DNA from: Saccharicrinis sp050296935
Lineage (GTDB): Bacteria > Bacteroidota > Bacteroidia > Bacteroidales > Marinilabiliaceae
Assembly (NCBI GenBank): GCA_050296935.1
Contig: JBNKRV010000091.1
Location: 1 to 49,393, forward strand
Direction of reading: 5' to 3'
DNA: 49,393 nt
Position 1 is the stretch's first letter, and each line of letters starts with the position of its first letter. Of the stretch, positions 9,155-16,949 are shown piece after piece. The position numbers and the translations under genes were made by a program. Under the pieces are notes generated by a model. That model searched no databases. It saw nothing but the letters and a program-made list of their open reading frames with translations, and was not told the origin of the DNA.

Positions 9155-9530
9155 TTAAATTTCGGGAAGAGTATAGTTCTTTTCATACAGCGTAAATGCT
9201 GGTTGAATAAATTGACTATCTCTATATTTACTTCCCACCAATTCCTTACCTGTGGCTTTGCAAAACAAATCAAACTCCTTATAAGTTACTTCCAATTTGC
9301 CCATGGAATAATTACCTAAGGTCACTTGGTGCACAGAAAGACTATTCATGTCTCCCGAAAAACACTGATGATTACCTAAACTATTGGTATATCCAACATC
9401 TCCCATCATAAAGGTACCTCACTTTACAAATACTAAATCATTTAATGACTTTTTTATCCACTCCTTTTCTTCTTTCGATATTTGCGTCTGACAAGAAGAT
9501 ATAAGTAGATTTATTGCCATTGCTATCAAT
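9155..9530 (-). pseudogene. Decayed SUMF1/formylglycine-generating-enzyme-like lipoprotein gene
   Basis: The minus strand reads a lipoprotein-type leader (LLLIAMAINLLISSCQTQ), then WIKKSLNDLVFVK, an in-frame TGA (9419-9421), and GTFMMGDVGYTN. The family motif here is VKGGTFMMGD, so GGA became TGA. After the stop the reading goes on through MGKLEVTYKEFDLFCKATGKEL, the usual start of the SUMF1 (FGE-sulfatase) fold, but stops after about 80 residues where the family needs 200 or more. The 5' end runs directly into the inverted-repeat element at 9531-9800, which has removed the normal start. The gene therefore has three lesions: lost start, nonsense codon, lost C-terminus. Only the family assignment is inferred; the stop and the truncations are seen. 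Confidence 0.75.
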
Positions 9531-9800
9531 AATAACCTGAGTTCGATATAAAATTAATGGCTCAAATCGCTTATAAATATTCAGTTTCAAGGAATGTTTG
9601 CGAAAGCATAGCGGGCTATGGTAAGCAAATATGACGCAGAAAATCGGTATTTATAAGTGACATTCATAGCTTTTCATTAAATAATCGATTTACGGCTCTA
9701 AATTTTATCACCATAGCTCGCTATGTCTCAAGAATTTATATTGTAAATCAATCATTTACTGAATTTTGAGCTCGCTAATTTTAATCGAACTCAGGTTATT
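9531..9800. mobile_element. MITE-like element, copy 1 (complete)
   Basis: A 270-bp non-coding element with terminal inverted repeats: AATAACCTGAGTTCGAT at 9531-9547 and its exact complement at 9784-9800; similarity continues inward (AAAATTA..GCTCAAA). The minus-strand half from 9798 down to 9664 matches the end of the window (49259-49393) with two differences in 135. Internally it has a second inverted repeat of 19 bp (CAGTAAAT.ATT/CGATTTAC type, 9674-9760) around a palindromic core CATAGCGAGCTATGG, and a related core CATAGCGGGCTATGG near 9608-9622. No protein is encoded. Its right end begins exactly at the stop codon of the DUF2293 gene, its left end cuts the SUMF1-like gene. Confidence 0.75.
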
Positions 9801-10518
9801 AATTTACCTTGTTTAATTTTTCCAGAGCCTTTTTAAGCGGACATTGAAGAGGAATGTTTTCACCTTTTCTATATGGCATCAGAATATTTACTGAATATTC
9901 GGCTAACATTCTCCTTACAGCTCTTCTTTCGCCTTTTATTTTAGGTATTTGCATTTGATCATAAGCTGTTGTTTGATGCCGCATCCATGCAATTACGGCT
10001 TTGGCTGCTCTTTCTTCTATGGGAATCATGGAGGTGCGGGCTACAGTTCCACTACCAACCGGTATTGCGTGTTGTGTAACCAATATGGCAATTGCTTTTG
10101 CAATGATTTTATATTTACCATCAAAATTCAGGAATTTTTCAACTTCATGCCTGAATTCTCCCTCATATTCTATTTGTTGTTTTTCACGTCTCTGTTGATT
10201 GTATATTTTCTTTTTTTGATAATCTTCCGTTGACCTTATCGCATCCATACTGTTTTTTGCATGATTGATTATTGGTGCAGGAGCCCATACTCCTTTGGAA
10301 ATCAATCGTCTTCCTTTTTTAAATTGTAATTTACAATATATACCTTGCGCAGTCACTTTTCTTGTGATTCCGGCATCACCTGCAGGCAGAAAAATCCAAT
10401 CTTCAGGGATTGAAAATAGTTTTCCATTTTCATCAATTAAATTACCCTTGGAGTCTTTGGTGACAATATGTATGTCTTTTTTCATGTATTGATCTTTGTT
10501 TAAATGGTCGCATGTCAA
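9799..10518 (-). CDS. DUF2293 domain protein
   Basis: A 239-residue protein resembling the DUF2293 family; the segment KAIAILVTQHAIPVGSGTVARTSMIPIEERAAKAVIAWMRHQTTAYD in the C-terminal half is the part I recognise, with a basic RRAVRRMLAE segment after it. No signal peptide or membrane segment is seen, so it is probably cytoplasmic; function unknown. The start may be the upstream Met or Met12 (MKKDIHIV). The stop codon (TAA, then TAA again) coincides with the terminal repeat of the element at 9531-9800. The gene lies alone between mobile scars. Confidence 0.7.
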   Translation of the reverse strand: MTCDHLNKDQYMKKDIHIVTKDSKGNLIDENGKLFSIPEDWIFLPAGDAGITRKVTAQGIYCKLQFKKGRRLISKGVWAPAPIINHAKNSMDAIRSTEDYQKKKIYNQQRREKQQIEYEGEFRHEVEKFLNFDGKYKIIAKAIAILVTQHAIPVGSGTVARTSMIPIEERAAKAVIAWMRHQTTAYDQMQIPKIKGERRAVRRMLAEYSVNILMPYRKGENIPLQCPLKKALEKLNKVN

Positions 10519-10631
10519 TCTTCTTAATAAGAGATTGCTCTGTGAGATAAATGATTTTACATGGAGGTTTTCAAATATTCCAAAATTATTTAAATCCAGA
10601 TAAGCAATGTTTTTTTCTTTAATAAAAGTGT

Positions 10632-10784
10632 AATTAGTGCCTGTCTATTAAGTCGGGTGTTTGGATTATAAAGTTTAAATACAAAGCGTGTAAAAAAAAT
10701 CAAACCGCAGTATATAAACGTATATGTGGATCTGGATTTTGAGCAACTAACGCAGTTGTTGGACTTTATAGACGAACACTAATT
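10632..10784. mobile_element. Short IS remnant or MITE with terminal inverted repeats
   Basis: AATTAGTGCCTGTCTATTAAGTC at 10632 and the complement of AATTAGTGTTCGTCTATAAAGTC ending at 10784 form 23-bp imperfect terminal inverted repeats of a 153-bp unit. On the plus strand an open frame inside it ends with VDLDFEQLTQLLDFIDEH and a stop lying within the right repeat, as transposase genes commonly do. This suggests an insertion sequence reduced to its ends plus the last 30 or so transposase codons. The IS family was not identified. Confidence 0.5.
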
Positions 10785-11016
10785 AAAGAACCAGAACTCT
10801 CATACTTCATACCCTATCAAAATTTGTCCAAAGAAAGTAAAATAAGTAATTAGCTTAAAATTTTGCTTGAAATAGCTGACCGTTTTTTGTGTATGATCAT
10901 TGTACAAATTGTTCATGAGGTAAATCCGGAATTTTATGTCGAACTGAGGATAATCAGGCTGATCGGCATGATGGAGTCACGCTAGTAAAGATGTTACATC
11001 AAACTTTGGGGTAGTA
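10785..11016. other. Intergenic stretch without a recognised gene
   Basis: Together with the flanking elements this fills the gene-free interval 10519-11410. A 31-codon frame (MIIVQIVHEVNPEFYVELRI...) starting at about 10891 matches nothing I know and could be a relic of another insertion. I support no gene here. Confidence 0.4.
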
Positions 11017-11261
11017 ATACCAATTTCACTAAGAAGTTGGCGTTAAATAATTTTAGAGATATTATGTTTGTGCAAGATGCAATAATCACAAGATAATTAT
11101 TGCGATAAACGAGAGCAGAGCTAAGCTTGCTTGAGCTATGCCGGGTGAAGCAATAATCCTGAAATAAATGGAGGCATAGCCATTGTTACCGCGATGTTTT
11201 GTAATGCAGTATAAATAAGTAGAGTAAAATTATTAGGATAATATTATTGGGATATTGGTAT
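11017..11261. mobile_element. Second type of MITE-like element (ATACCAAT termini)
   Basis: ATACCAAT at 11017 and ATTGGTAT ending at 11261 bound a 245-bp non-coding unit; the ends stay similar further in (TTTCACTAA against TATCCCAATAA). The centre has complementary segments such as GAGCTATGCC and GGCATAGCC. Its right edge lies two bases before the PHO-box array, so it either inserted there or forms the upstream boundary of that promoter. Only one copy is in the window, so the call rests on the terminal repeats. Confidence 0.5.
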
Positions 11262-11263
11262 AA

Positions 11264-11320
11264 TGTAACAGTTTTGTAACATCTCCTTAACTGAGCTGTA
11301 ATATTGTCGGTGTATGTTTG
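11264..11320 (+). promoter_or_regulatory. PHO-box-like array and -7 element heading the phosphate regulon
   Basis: Four consecutive 11-bp units start at 11264, 11275, 11286 and 11297: TGTAACA-N4, TGTAACA-N4, CTTAACT-N4, TGTAATA. The layout of 7-bp direct repeats spaced by 4 bp is that of PhoB-bound PHO boxes. Nine bases after the last heptamer comes TATGTTTG (11313-11320), an exact TAnnTTTG -7 box, with no -33 TTG, as expected for a promoter needing an activator. The porin gene starts 90 bases later. Confidence 0.65.
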
Positions 11321-11410
11321 CATCAGGAAAATTGTTAGGAAAATTAGAAATACATTCCGGGAGGTTGTATTTGATTAAGAATTAATATTCACACACAGGA
11401 ATTAAAAAAA

Positions 11411-12385
11411 ATGAAAAAGTTATTAATTGTCGTTATGGCATTTTTAGGATGCGGAATAATTGGGTTTTCTCAGGAAAAGAGTGAGTTTGAACCACATGGA
11501 AAACCAACGTTTAAAATCTTCACTAATTATCATAGTACGTTTACTGATGGTGATAGTTATAGTCAATTCGAACTTAATCGTGCTTACTTCGGGTACGGAT
11601 ATAGTTTTAGCGAAAACTGGTCTGGTAAATTGGTTTTTGATGTAGGGAATCCCAAAGCCGGAGATCATCAAATGGCTGCTTATGTTAAGAATGCATATAT
11701 GACATACAAAAGCAATGGATGGACTCTTAACTTTGGTTTAATTGGAACCACATCTTTTAAAACTCAGGAAAAAGCCTGGGGGTACAGATACATAGAAAAG
11801 TCCTTTCAGGATTTAAATAAGTATACTTCAAGTGCTGATTTGGGTATAAGTGCCGCATACAAATTTAATGATATTTTAAGCGCTGATGTAGCCGTTATTA
11901 ATGGTGAAGGTTACAAGAAAGTTGAAGCGGATAGTATATTTAATGTTGGTATTGGTGCTACATTAAAACCTGCTGAAGGATTAGAGTTAAGAGCATACTA
12001 CGAAACAACAACAAAAGAAGATGCCGTTTACGCTCATCAGAATACATTAGCCTTATTTGCAGGATATAGCTTAGATAAATTCTCCATTGGAGCTGAATAT
12101 GCTTCTCAACAGAACCATAAGAAAATGGAAGGTGCAGATATGAGCGGATATGCTGTTTACGGTACCTATAAAGTTGGTTCAAGTAAGCTTTTTGCCCGCT
12201 TCGATAATGAAAACTCAGATAATGATTGGAATACAAAGGTTGATGGTACAAGAGTAATTCTTGGAGCAGAATTCAATCCTGTAAAAGGAATTAAAATTGC
12301 ACCAAACTATAAGAATTTCAATCCTAAGGCTGATGGAGCAAGAAGTATAAACTATTTCTATGTAAACTGTGAAATAAAGTTTTAA
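11411..12385 (+). CDS. Outer membrane beta-barrel protein, probable phosphate-regulated porin
   Basis: A 324-residue outer membrane protein. A signal peptide (MKKLLIVVMAFLGCGIIGFSQ) is followed by alternating strands rich in aromatic residues (FKIFTNYHSTF, YGYSFSENWSGKLVFDVG, FSIGAEYASQQ) and an ending YFYVNCEIKF with a terminal Phe, which suits BAM-dependent insertion. Resemblance to phosphate-selective porins (OprO/OprP type) is weak in sequence, but it is the first gene behind the PHO-box array and is followed after 27 bases by pstS, so a phosphate-entry porin is the best guess. Confidence 0.7.
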   Translation: MKKLLIVVMAFLGCGIIGFSQEKSEFEPHGKPTFKIFTNYHSTFTDGDSYSQFELNRAYFGYGYSFSENWSGKLVFDVGNPKAGDHQMAAYVKNAYMTYKSNGWTLNFGLIGTTSFKTQEKAWGYRYIEKSFQDLNKYTSSADLGISAAYKFNDILSADVAVINGEGYKKVEADSIFNVGIGATLKPAEGLELRAYYETTTKEDAVYAHQNTLALFAGYSLDKFSIGAEYASQQNHKKMEGADMSGYAVYGTYKVGSSKLFARFDNENSDNDWNTKVDGTRVILGAEFNPVKGIKIAPNYKNFNPKADGARSINYFYVNCEIKF

Positions 12386-12412
12386 ATAAAATACTTTAAT
12401 TAATATAGAAAG

Positions 12413-13480
12413 ATGAAAAAGTTATTAGTAGTAGTATTGATAGGCGCATTATTAGGTGCCTGCCAAAACGGAAGCAAAAAAAGTGCATCGGATAATACCG
12501 GAAAAGCAAGTAGTATTGCAGCCGCAGGGGCAACATTTCCAATGCCTTATTATAATATGGTTATTAAAAACTACATAAAGGAAACCGGAGTTTTAGTAAC
12601 TTATGGTGGAATTGGTTCCGGAGGTGGAATTAAAAGTCTTAAGGATAAAGTAGTTGACTTTGGTGCAACAGATGCTTATTTATCTGATGAAAAATTGGCT
12701 GCAATGCCTGCTGAAGTAGTGCATATTCCAACATGTTTGGGTGCCGTAGTAATTGCTTATAACCTTCCGGGAGTTGAGGGTTTAAAACTAACCAATGAAT
12801 TGTTGGAAGGTATTTTTATGGGTGATATTACTAAATGGAACGATAGTCGTATTAAAGCCAATAACGAAGGATTAGCTCTACCTGATCAGGCAATTACTTT
12901 TGTTCATCGTTCAGACGGTAGTGGAACAACCTATATTTTTAGCGACTATATGAGTAAAATAAGCACTCAATGGGCTGATAAGGTAGGAAAAGGAAAATCA
13001 TTGCAGTGGCCTGTAGGTATGGGTGCAAAAGGAAATCCGGGTGTTGCAGGAACTATAAAATCAACAGCAGGAGCTATTGGTTATATTGGAAGTGAGTATG
13101 CATTTGCACAGAAAATTCCGGTAGCCTTATTACAAAATCAAAGTGGTAACTATATTGAACCAACTATTGAATCTATTAGTGCATCAGCTCAAGGCTCTTT
13201 ACCTTCTGATACACGAGTAATGTTAACTAATTCTGATGATGCCAATGCCTATCCAATCAGTGGATTTACATGGTTAATTCTTTATAAAGAGCAATCTTAT
13301 GATGGCCGTTCAAAAGCTCAGGCTTTAGCTACATTAGAATTTTTAGATTGGATTATCAGTGAAGATGCCCAGTCCGTTGCAACGAAAGTTAATTATGCTC
13401 CACTTCCGGAGAAAGCTGTAGCACAAGCTAAATCAATACTTCGTTCGGTAACATATAATGGTGAAGCATTATTAAAATAA
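12413..13480 (+). CDS. pstS: Phosphate ABC transporter substrate-binding lipoprotein PstS
   Basis: Periplasmic phosphate-binding protein tethered by lipid: the signal sequence ends in LLGAC with Cys17. The phosphate-site motifs AAGATFPMPYY, GGIGSGGGIKSLKDKVVDFGATDA and VHRSDGSGTTYIFSDY are present, and the 355 residues are normal for the family. It delivers phosphate to PstCA. It follows the porin by 27 bases and precedes pstC with an intervening hairpin, which could set a higher PstS level than the membrane subunits. Confidence 0.96.
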   Translation: MKKLLVVVLIGALLGACQNGSKKSASDNTGKASSIAAAGATFPMPYYNMVIKNYIKETGVLVTYGGIGSGGGIKSLKDKVVDFGATDAYLSDEKLAAMPAEVVHIPTCLGAVVIAYNLPGVEGLKLTNELLEGIFMGDITKWNDSRIKANNEGLALPDQAITFVHRSDGSGTTYIFSDYMSKISTQWADKVGKGKSLQWPVGMGAKGNPGVAGTIKSTAGAIGYIGSEYAFAQKIPVALLQNQSGNYIEPTIESISASAQGSLPSDTRVMLTNSDDANAYPISGFTWLILYKEQSYDGRSKAQALATLEFLDWIISEDAQSVATKVNYAPLPEKAVAQAKSILRSVTYNGEALLK

Positions 13481-13522
13481 TTTTCATAAGGAGATTAACA
13501 TTTAGCAGATCATTAAAATATA

Positions 13523-13555
13523 CAAAAATCAGATTCAGAAAGGATCTGGTTTTTG
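13523..13555 (+). terminator. Intrinsic (possibly partial) terminator between pstS and pstC
   Basis: A stem of about 12 bp (CAAAAATCAGAT with ATCTGGTTTTTG, one G-U type mismatch) and a T-rich right arm lie 43 bases after pstS. In pst operons such a site often reduces read-through so that the binding protein is made in excess. A weak TA-N4-TTTG sequence at 13584-13593 might be a second start point for pstC. Confidence 0.6.
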
Positions 13556-13611
13556 TTGCATTTGTTACTTTCCTTGATGTATGTACTTTTTTGTATAGAA
13601 TCAGATAGATC

Positions 13612-14463
13612 ATGAGGAGCGATACCATTACTAAATACATATTACTTTTTTCATCTTTTGTAATTTTATTGATTTCTGCCGGGATGGTCTTTTCACTTTT
13701 AGGTGATGCAATTCCGGTATTTCAAAAATTTGGATGGCGCTTTATTATATCAACCGAATGGAATCCTACTGAGGGAAGGGAGAGTTATGGAGCCTTACCA
13801 TTTATTGTTGGTACATTAAGTACCTCCCTGCTGGCACTTATTATATGCTTGCCAATGGCTTTTGCAACATCTTTATTCATTGCAGAATATTTCCGGAAGT
13901 CATCATTAGCTTCCATTTTAGGATCAATGGTTGATTTGTTAGCAGGTGTGCCTTCAATAGTATATGGCCTATGGGGATTTTACACTTTACGGCCCTTTAT
14001 TGTTTCATTAGGATTAGATGCTCAGGGGTATGGAATTTTTACTTCAGGATTGATATTAGCCATCATGATTATTCCATATGCTACGTCATTGAGCTCTGAA
14101 ATTATTTCAATGGTTCCTAATGAATTAAAGGAAGCTGCATATTCACTGGGCGCTACTCGCTATGAAGTGATATTAAGTGTAATTATACCCAATGCCAAAT
14201 CTGGAATTATTGCCAGTTTTATTCTGGCCTTTGGAAGAGCCTTAGGAGAAACGATGGCTGTAACCATGCTTATCGGTAATGCCAATATTATTCCAACCGG
14301 ATTATTTAGTACCGGAAATAGTATGGCCAGTGTTATTGCCAACCAGTTTGGTGAAGCCGATGGACTTAAGTTAAGTGCATTAATTGCCATTGGATTGTTA
14401 TTATTTGCCATTACGGGTATCGTTAATTTTTTAGGTAAACTCGTTATTAAAAAATTATCTTAA
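13612..14463 (+). CDS. pstC: Phosphate ABC transporter permease PstC
   Basis: Inner membrane permease subunit, 283 residues, with six hydrophobic segments. The N-terminus carries an opening helix (ILLFSSFVILLISAGMVFSLL) and a WNPTEGRESYGALPFIVGTL segment typical of PstC; the cytoplasmic EAA loop is seen in ELKEAAYSLGATRYEVILSVIIPNAKSGI, and FGRALGETMAVTMLIGN is a family signature. It pairs with PstA 14 bases downstream. Confidence 0.95.
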   Translation: MRSDTITKYILLFSSFVILLISAGMVFSLLGDAIPVFQKFGWRFIISTEWNPTEGRESYGALPFIVGTLSTSLLALIICLPMAFATSLFIAEYFRKSSLASILGSMVDLLAGVPSIVYGLWGFYTLRPFIVSLGLDAQGYGIFTSGLILAIMIIPYATSLSSEIISMVPNELKEAAYSLGATRYEVILSVIIPNAKSGIIASFILAFGRALGETMAVTMLIGNANIIPTGLFSTGNSMASVIANQFGEADGLKLSALIAIGLLLFAITGIVNFLGKLVIKKLS

Positions 14464-14477
14464 TACAGTGAGATAAA

Positions 14478-15371
14478 ATGAGAAGTGGAAAAACAACATT
14501 GGAAATAAATGATAATACTACCTATCGCAGGTTAAAAGATAAAGTATTTTTATGGGCTGTAATTGTTGTTTCAGTAATTACAATTTCGCCTATAGTACTT
14601 ATTATAGGAAAGTTAGTATTAACGGGTTTTAAGCAAATTAATCTTTCGTTTTTCACAGAGGTTACTCCCAGTACTTTTGAAGCTATGACTGCCATAGCAA
14701 ACGATGAAGTGATTCCGGGAGGTATCATAAATGGTATTACGGGAACCTTGTTAATTGTTACAATAGCAGCCTTAATAGCCATACCCATTGGAATTTTAAT
14801 AGGCTTGTTTCTGTATGAGAATCAGGGGAGTAGGTATTCAAATATTGTACGTAACCTTTCAGATATACTACAAGGTGTACCATCTATTGTTTTAGGCTTA
14901 ATTGCTTATTTATGGGTGGTGAAAAATATAACACAAGGGTATTCTGCTATAGCCGGTAGTGTGGCATTGGGTATTATGATGCTTCCTCTGATAATCAGGT
15001 CAACAGAGGAAACGATGAAAATGATTCCCATAAGTCTGAAAGAAGCAGGGCTGGCATTGGGGGTTCCTTATTATAAAGTGATATTAAAAGTTTTAATTCC
15101 CTCTGGATTAAGTGGTTTGTCAACAGGTATTTTATTAGCTATATCCAGAATTCTGGGAGAAACGGCACCGTTGATGTTGACAACGTTGGGAAATCCAATG
15201 ATAAACTGGGATGTTACCGCACCAACGAGTGCTGTGCCTCTTTTGATCTGGGATTTTTATAACGATCCAAACATGGTGAATTTAATCTGGAGTTCTTCAT
15301 TATTTTTAATGGGGTTTGTGTTAACGTTGAATATTATATCTAAACGTATATCAGCCAAAAGTAAAGCGTAA
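14478..15371 (+). CDS. pstA: Phosphate ABC transporter permease PstA
   Basis: Second permease subunit, 297 residues, six predicted membrane helices. It contains the PstA signature GVPSIVLGLIAY, the EAA loop SLKEAGLALGVPYYKVILKVLIPSGLSGL and ISRILGETAPLMLT. The start ATG lies 14 bases after pstC and 7 bases before pstB, consistent with one transcript. Confidence 0.95.
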   Translation: MRSGKTTLEINDNTTYRRLKDKVFLWAVIVVSVITISPIVLIIGKLVLTGFKQINLSFFTEVTPSTFEAMTAIANDEVIPGGIINGITGTLLIVTIAALIAIPIGILIGLFLYENQGSRYSNIVRNLSDILQGVPSIVLGLIAYLWVVKNITQGYSAIAGSVALGIMMLPLIIRSTEETMKMIPISLKEAGLALGVPYYKVILKVLIPSGLSGLSTGILLAISRILGETAPLMLTTLGNPMINWDVTAPTSAVPLLIWDFYNDPNMVNLIWSSSLFLMGFVLTLNIISKRISAKSKA

Positions 15372-15378
15372 CAGTAAA

Positions 15379-16164
15379 ATGAATAAAAACATAGATATAT
15401 TAGATAATCCGGTTCTTTCTATTGAGAACTTGTCGATTGCTTATAATAATTCAGATAAATATGCCGTAAAGGATGTTAGTGTTGGGATTAAGAAAAATTC
15501 CATTACTGCTATTATGGGACCTTCAGGCTGTGGTAAAAGTACATTGCTGCGTGCTATCAATCGCATGCATGAATTATATCCGGATATTAAAGTGAAAGGA
15601 GATATTTTTTTAAATCAGGAGAATATCATGAAAATGTCTACTATCCATCTTCGGAGAAATATTGGAATGGTTTTTCAGCGTCCTAATCCATTTCCAACCA
15701 TGAGTATATATGATAATGTGATAGCAGGATATAAATTGAATGGAATCCGGATCAAAAAGAGTGAGCGCGATGATATTGTTGAAAAATCATTAACCAATGT
15801 TGCCCTGTGGGATGAGGTAAAGGATTCCTTGCATAAAAAAGGTACATTTTTATCAGGAGGTCAGCAGCAGAGGTTATGTATCGCCCGCTCACTGGCATTT
15901 GAACCGGACGTAATTTTGTTAGATGAACCAACTTCTGCCTTGGATCCGATTGCTACATCACGTGTTGAAGACTTGTTAGTGCAGTTAAAAAAGAATTACA
16001 CCATTGTATTGGTTACGCATAACATGTCGCAAGCAGCCCGTATTTCAGAATACTCCATGTTTATGTATTTAGGAGATTTAATTGAATATGGGAAAACACA
16101 AATGATGTTTACCAACCCTCGTGACAGAAAAACAGAAGAGTATTTAACCGGAAAATTCGGGTGA
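15379..16164 (+). CDS. pstB: Phosphate ABC transporter ATP-binding protein PstB
   Basis: Cytoplasmic ATPase that drives PstCA. Of 261 residues, Walker A is GPSGCGKST (47-55), the Q loop and PstB signature are VFQRPNPFPTMSIYDN, the ABC signature is LSGGQQQR, Walker B is VILLDEPTSALDP, and the switch His is in VLVTHNM. The C-terminal TEEYLTGKFG is the usual PstB end. It lies 7 bases after pstA. Confidence 0.97.
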   Translation: MNKNIDILDNPVLSIENLSIAYNNSDKYAVKDVSVGIKKNSITAIMGPSGCGKSTLLRAINRMHELYPDIKVKGDIFLNQENIMKMSTIHLRRNIGMVFQRPNPFPTMSIYDNVIAGYKLNGIRIKKSERDDIVEKSLTNVALWDEVKDSLHKKGTFLSGGQQQRLCIARSLAFEPDVILLDEPTSALDPIATSRVEDLLVQLKKNYTIVLVTHNMSQAARISEYSMFMYLGDLIEYGKTQMMFTNPRDRKTEEYLTGKFG

Positions 16165-16179
16165 TTCATTTAATGGTTC

Positions 16180-16212
16180 TGTAAAATGTTTGTGAAACCC
16201 TTGTAAATTTAT
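16180..16212 (+). promoter_or_regulatory. Second PHO-box-like array upstream of phoU
   Basis: Three 11-bp units begin at 16180, 16191 and 16202: TGTAAAA-N4, TGTGAAA-N4 and TGTAAAT-N4. Heptamer sequence and spacing match the array at 11264. It lies in the 53-base gap between pstB and phoU and could give phoU-phoB-phoR their own phosphate-controlled start; the third unit overlaps TAAATTTA, a weak -7 match. Confidence 0.5.
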
Positions 16213-16217
16213 AAGTA

Positions 16218-16907
16218 ATGCTACAAAAAGATAAAGCAATAAACGATATAGAGAAAAGTTTTAAGGACTATTCTGATTTAATGATTAAACAATTGAACGA
16301 GTTGGAATCAATTGTTCAGAGTGGATTAACAACCATATCAGAACAGGATCTCAAAACAATTCAGGCAAATGAGGATAAGCTGAATAAGTTTGAAGTAAAA
16401 ATTAGCGAAAAAATAATCAATACCATAGTTCTGTATCATCCTGTGGCATCAGAATTACGAAGATTAATGGCGTGTTACAGGATTGTTGTAAACATGGAGC
16501 GCATTGGTGATTTAGTAGAGGATGTTATTTGGTTTATCAGTAAAATTGAGGATACCAAATTGTATGCAGACTTATCAGATGTGATATTTAATATGATTGC
16601 TTCAAGTAACAGCATGGTTGAAAAAGCAATATTATCGTTTATTAATGATGATAAAGATTCGGCAATCTGGACCATCAAGAATGATGAGGTAATTGATCAA
16701 ATGAACAAAAAGCTGATTAAAAAAGGCATCAAAAAATCAAAGCTTCAGGATGAGGCACGAATTATACTGTTGAATTTACTTGATTTTAAAAGTGTGGTAT
16801 CAAAAATAGAACGAATAGGTGATCATGCCGGTCATATTGCTGAAGCCTCTATTTTTTCAAATGAGGGAGTTGATATTCGTCATAAAAATATTGATGACCA
16901 AAAGTAA
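16218..16907 (+). CDS. phoU: Phosphate signalling regulator PhoU
   Basis: Cytoplasmic helical protein of 229 residues with two PhoU repeats. The conserved metal-site patterns are visible as RLMACYRIVVNMERIGDLVEDV (about 82-105) and KSVVSKIERIGDHAGHIAEA (about 188-210). PhoU damps PhoR kinase activity through contact with the Pst transporter when phosphate is ample. It lies between pstB and the phoB/phoR pair, the standard arrangement for negative control. Confidence 0.93.
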   Translation: MLQKDKAINDIEKSFKDYSDLMIKQLNELESIVQSGLTTISEQDLKTIQANEDKLNKFEVKISEKIINTIVLYHPVASELRRLMACYRIVVNMERIGDLVEDVIWFISKIEDTKLYADLSDVIFNMIASSNSMVEKAILSFINDDKDSAIWTIKNDEVIDQMNKKLIKKGIKKSKLQDEARIILLNLLDFKSVVSKIERIGDHAGHIAEASIFSNEGVDIRHKNIDDQK

Positions 16908-16949
16908 AATGAGTTTTTCCTGTTATATTCGTTAAAATTTCATTTTACG

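Noticed and set aside
9419..9421. In-frame TGA as a selenocysteine codon
   Set aside because: The family has Gly at this position (VKGGTFMMGD) and the gene is also cut at both ends, so a nonsense mutation is the simpler reading.
16915..16949. Third PHO-box array before the phoB-like gene
   Set aside because: TGTTATA and TTAAAAT occur at 11-bp steps but the match is too weak in this AT-rich gap.
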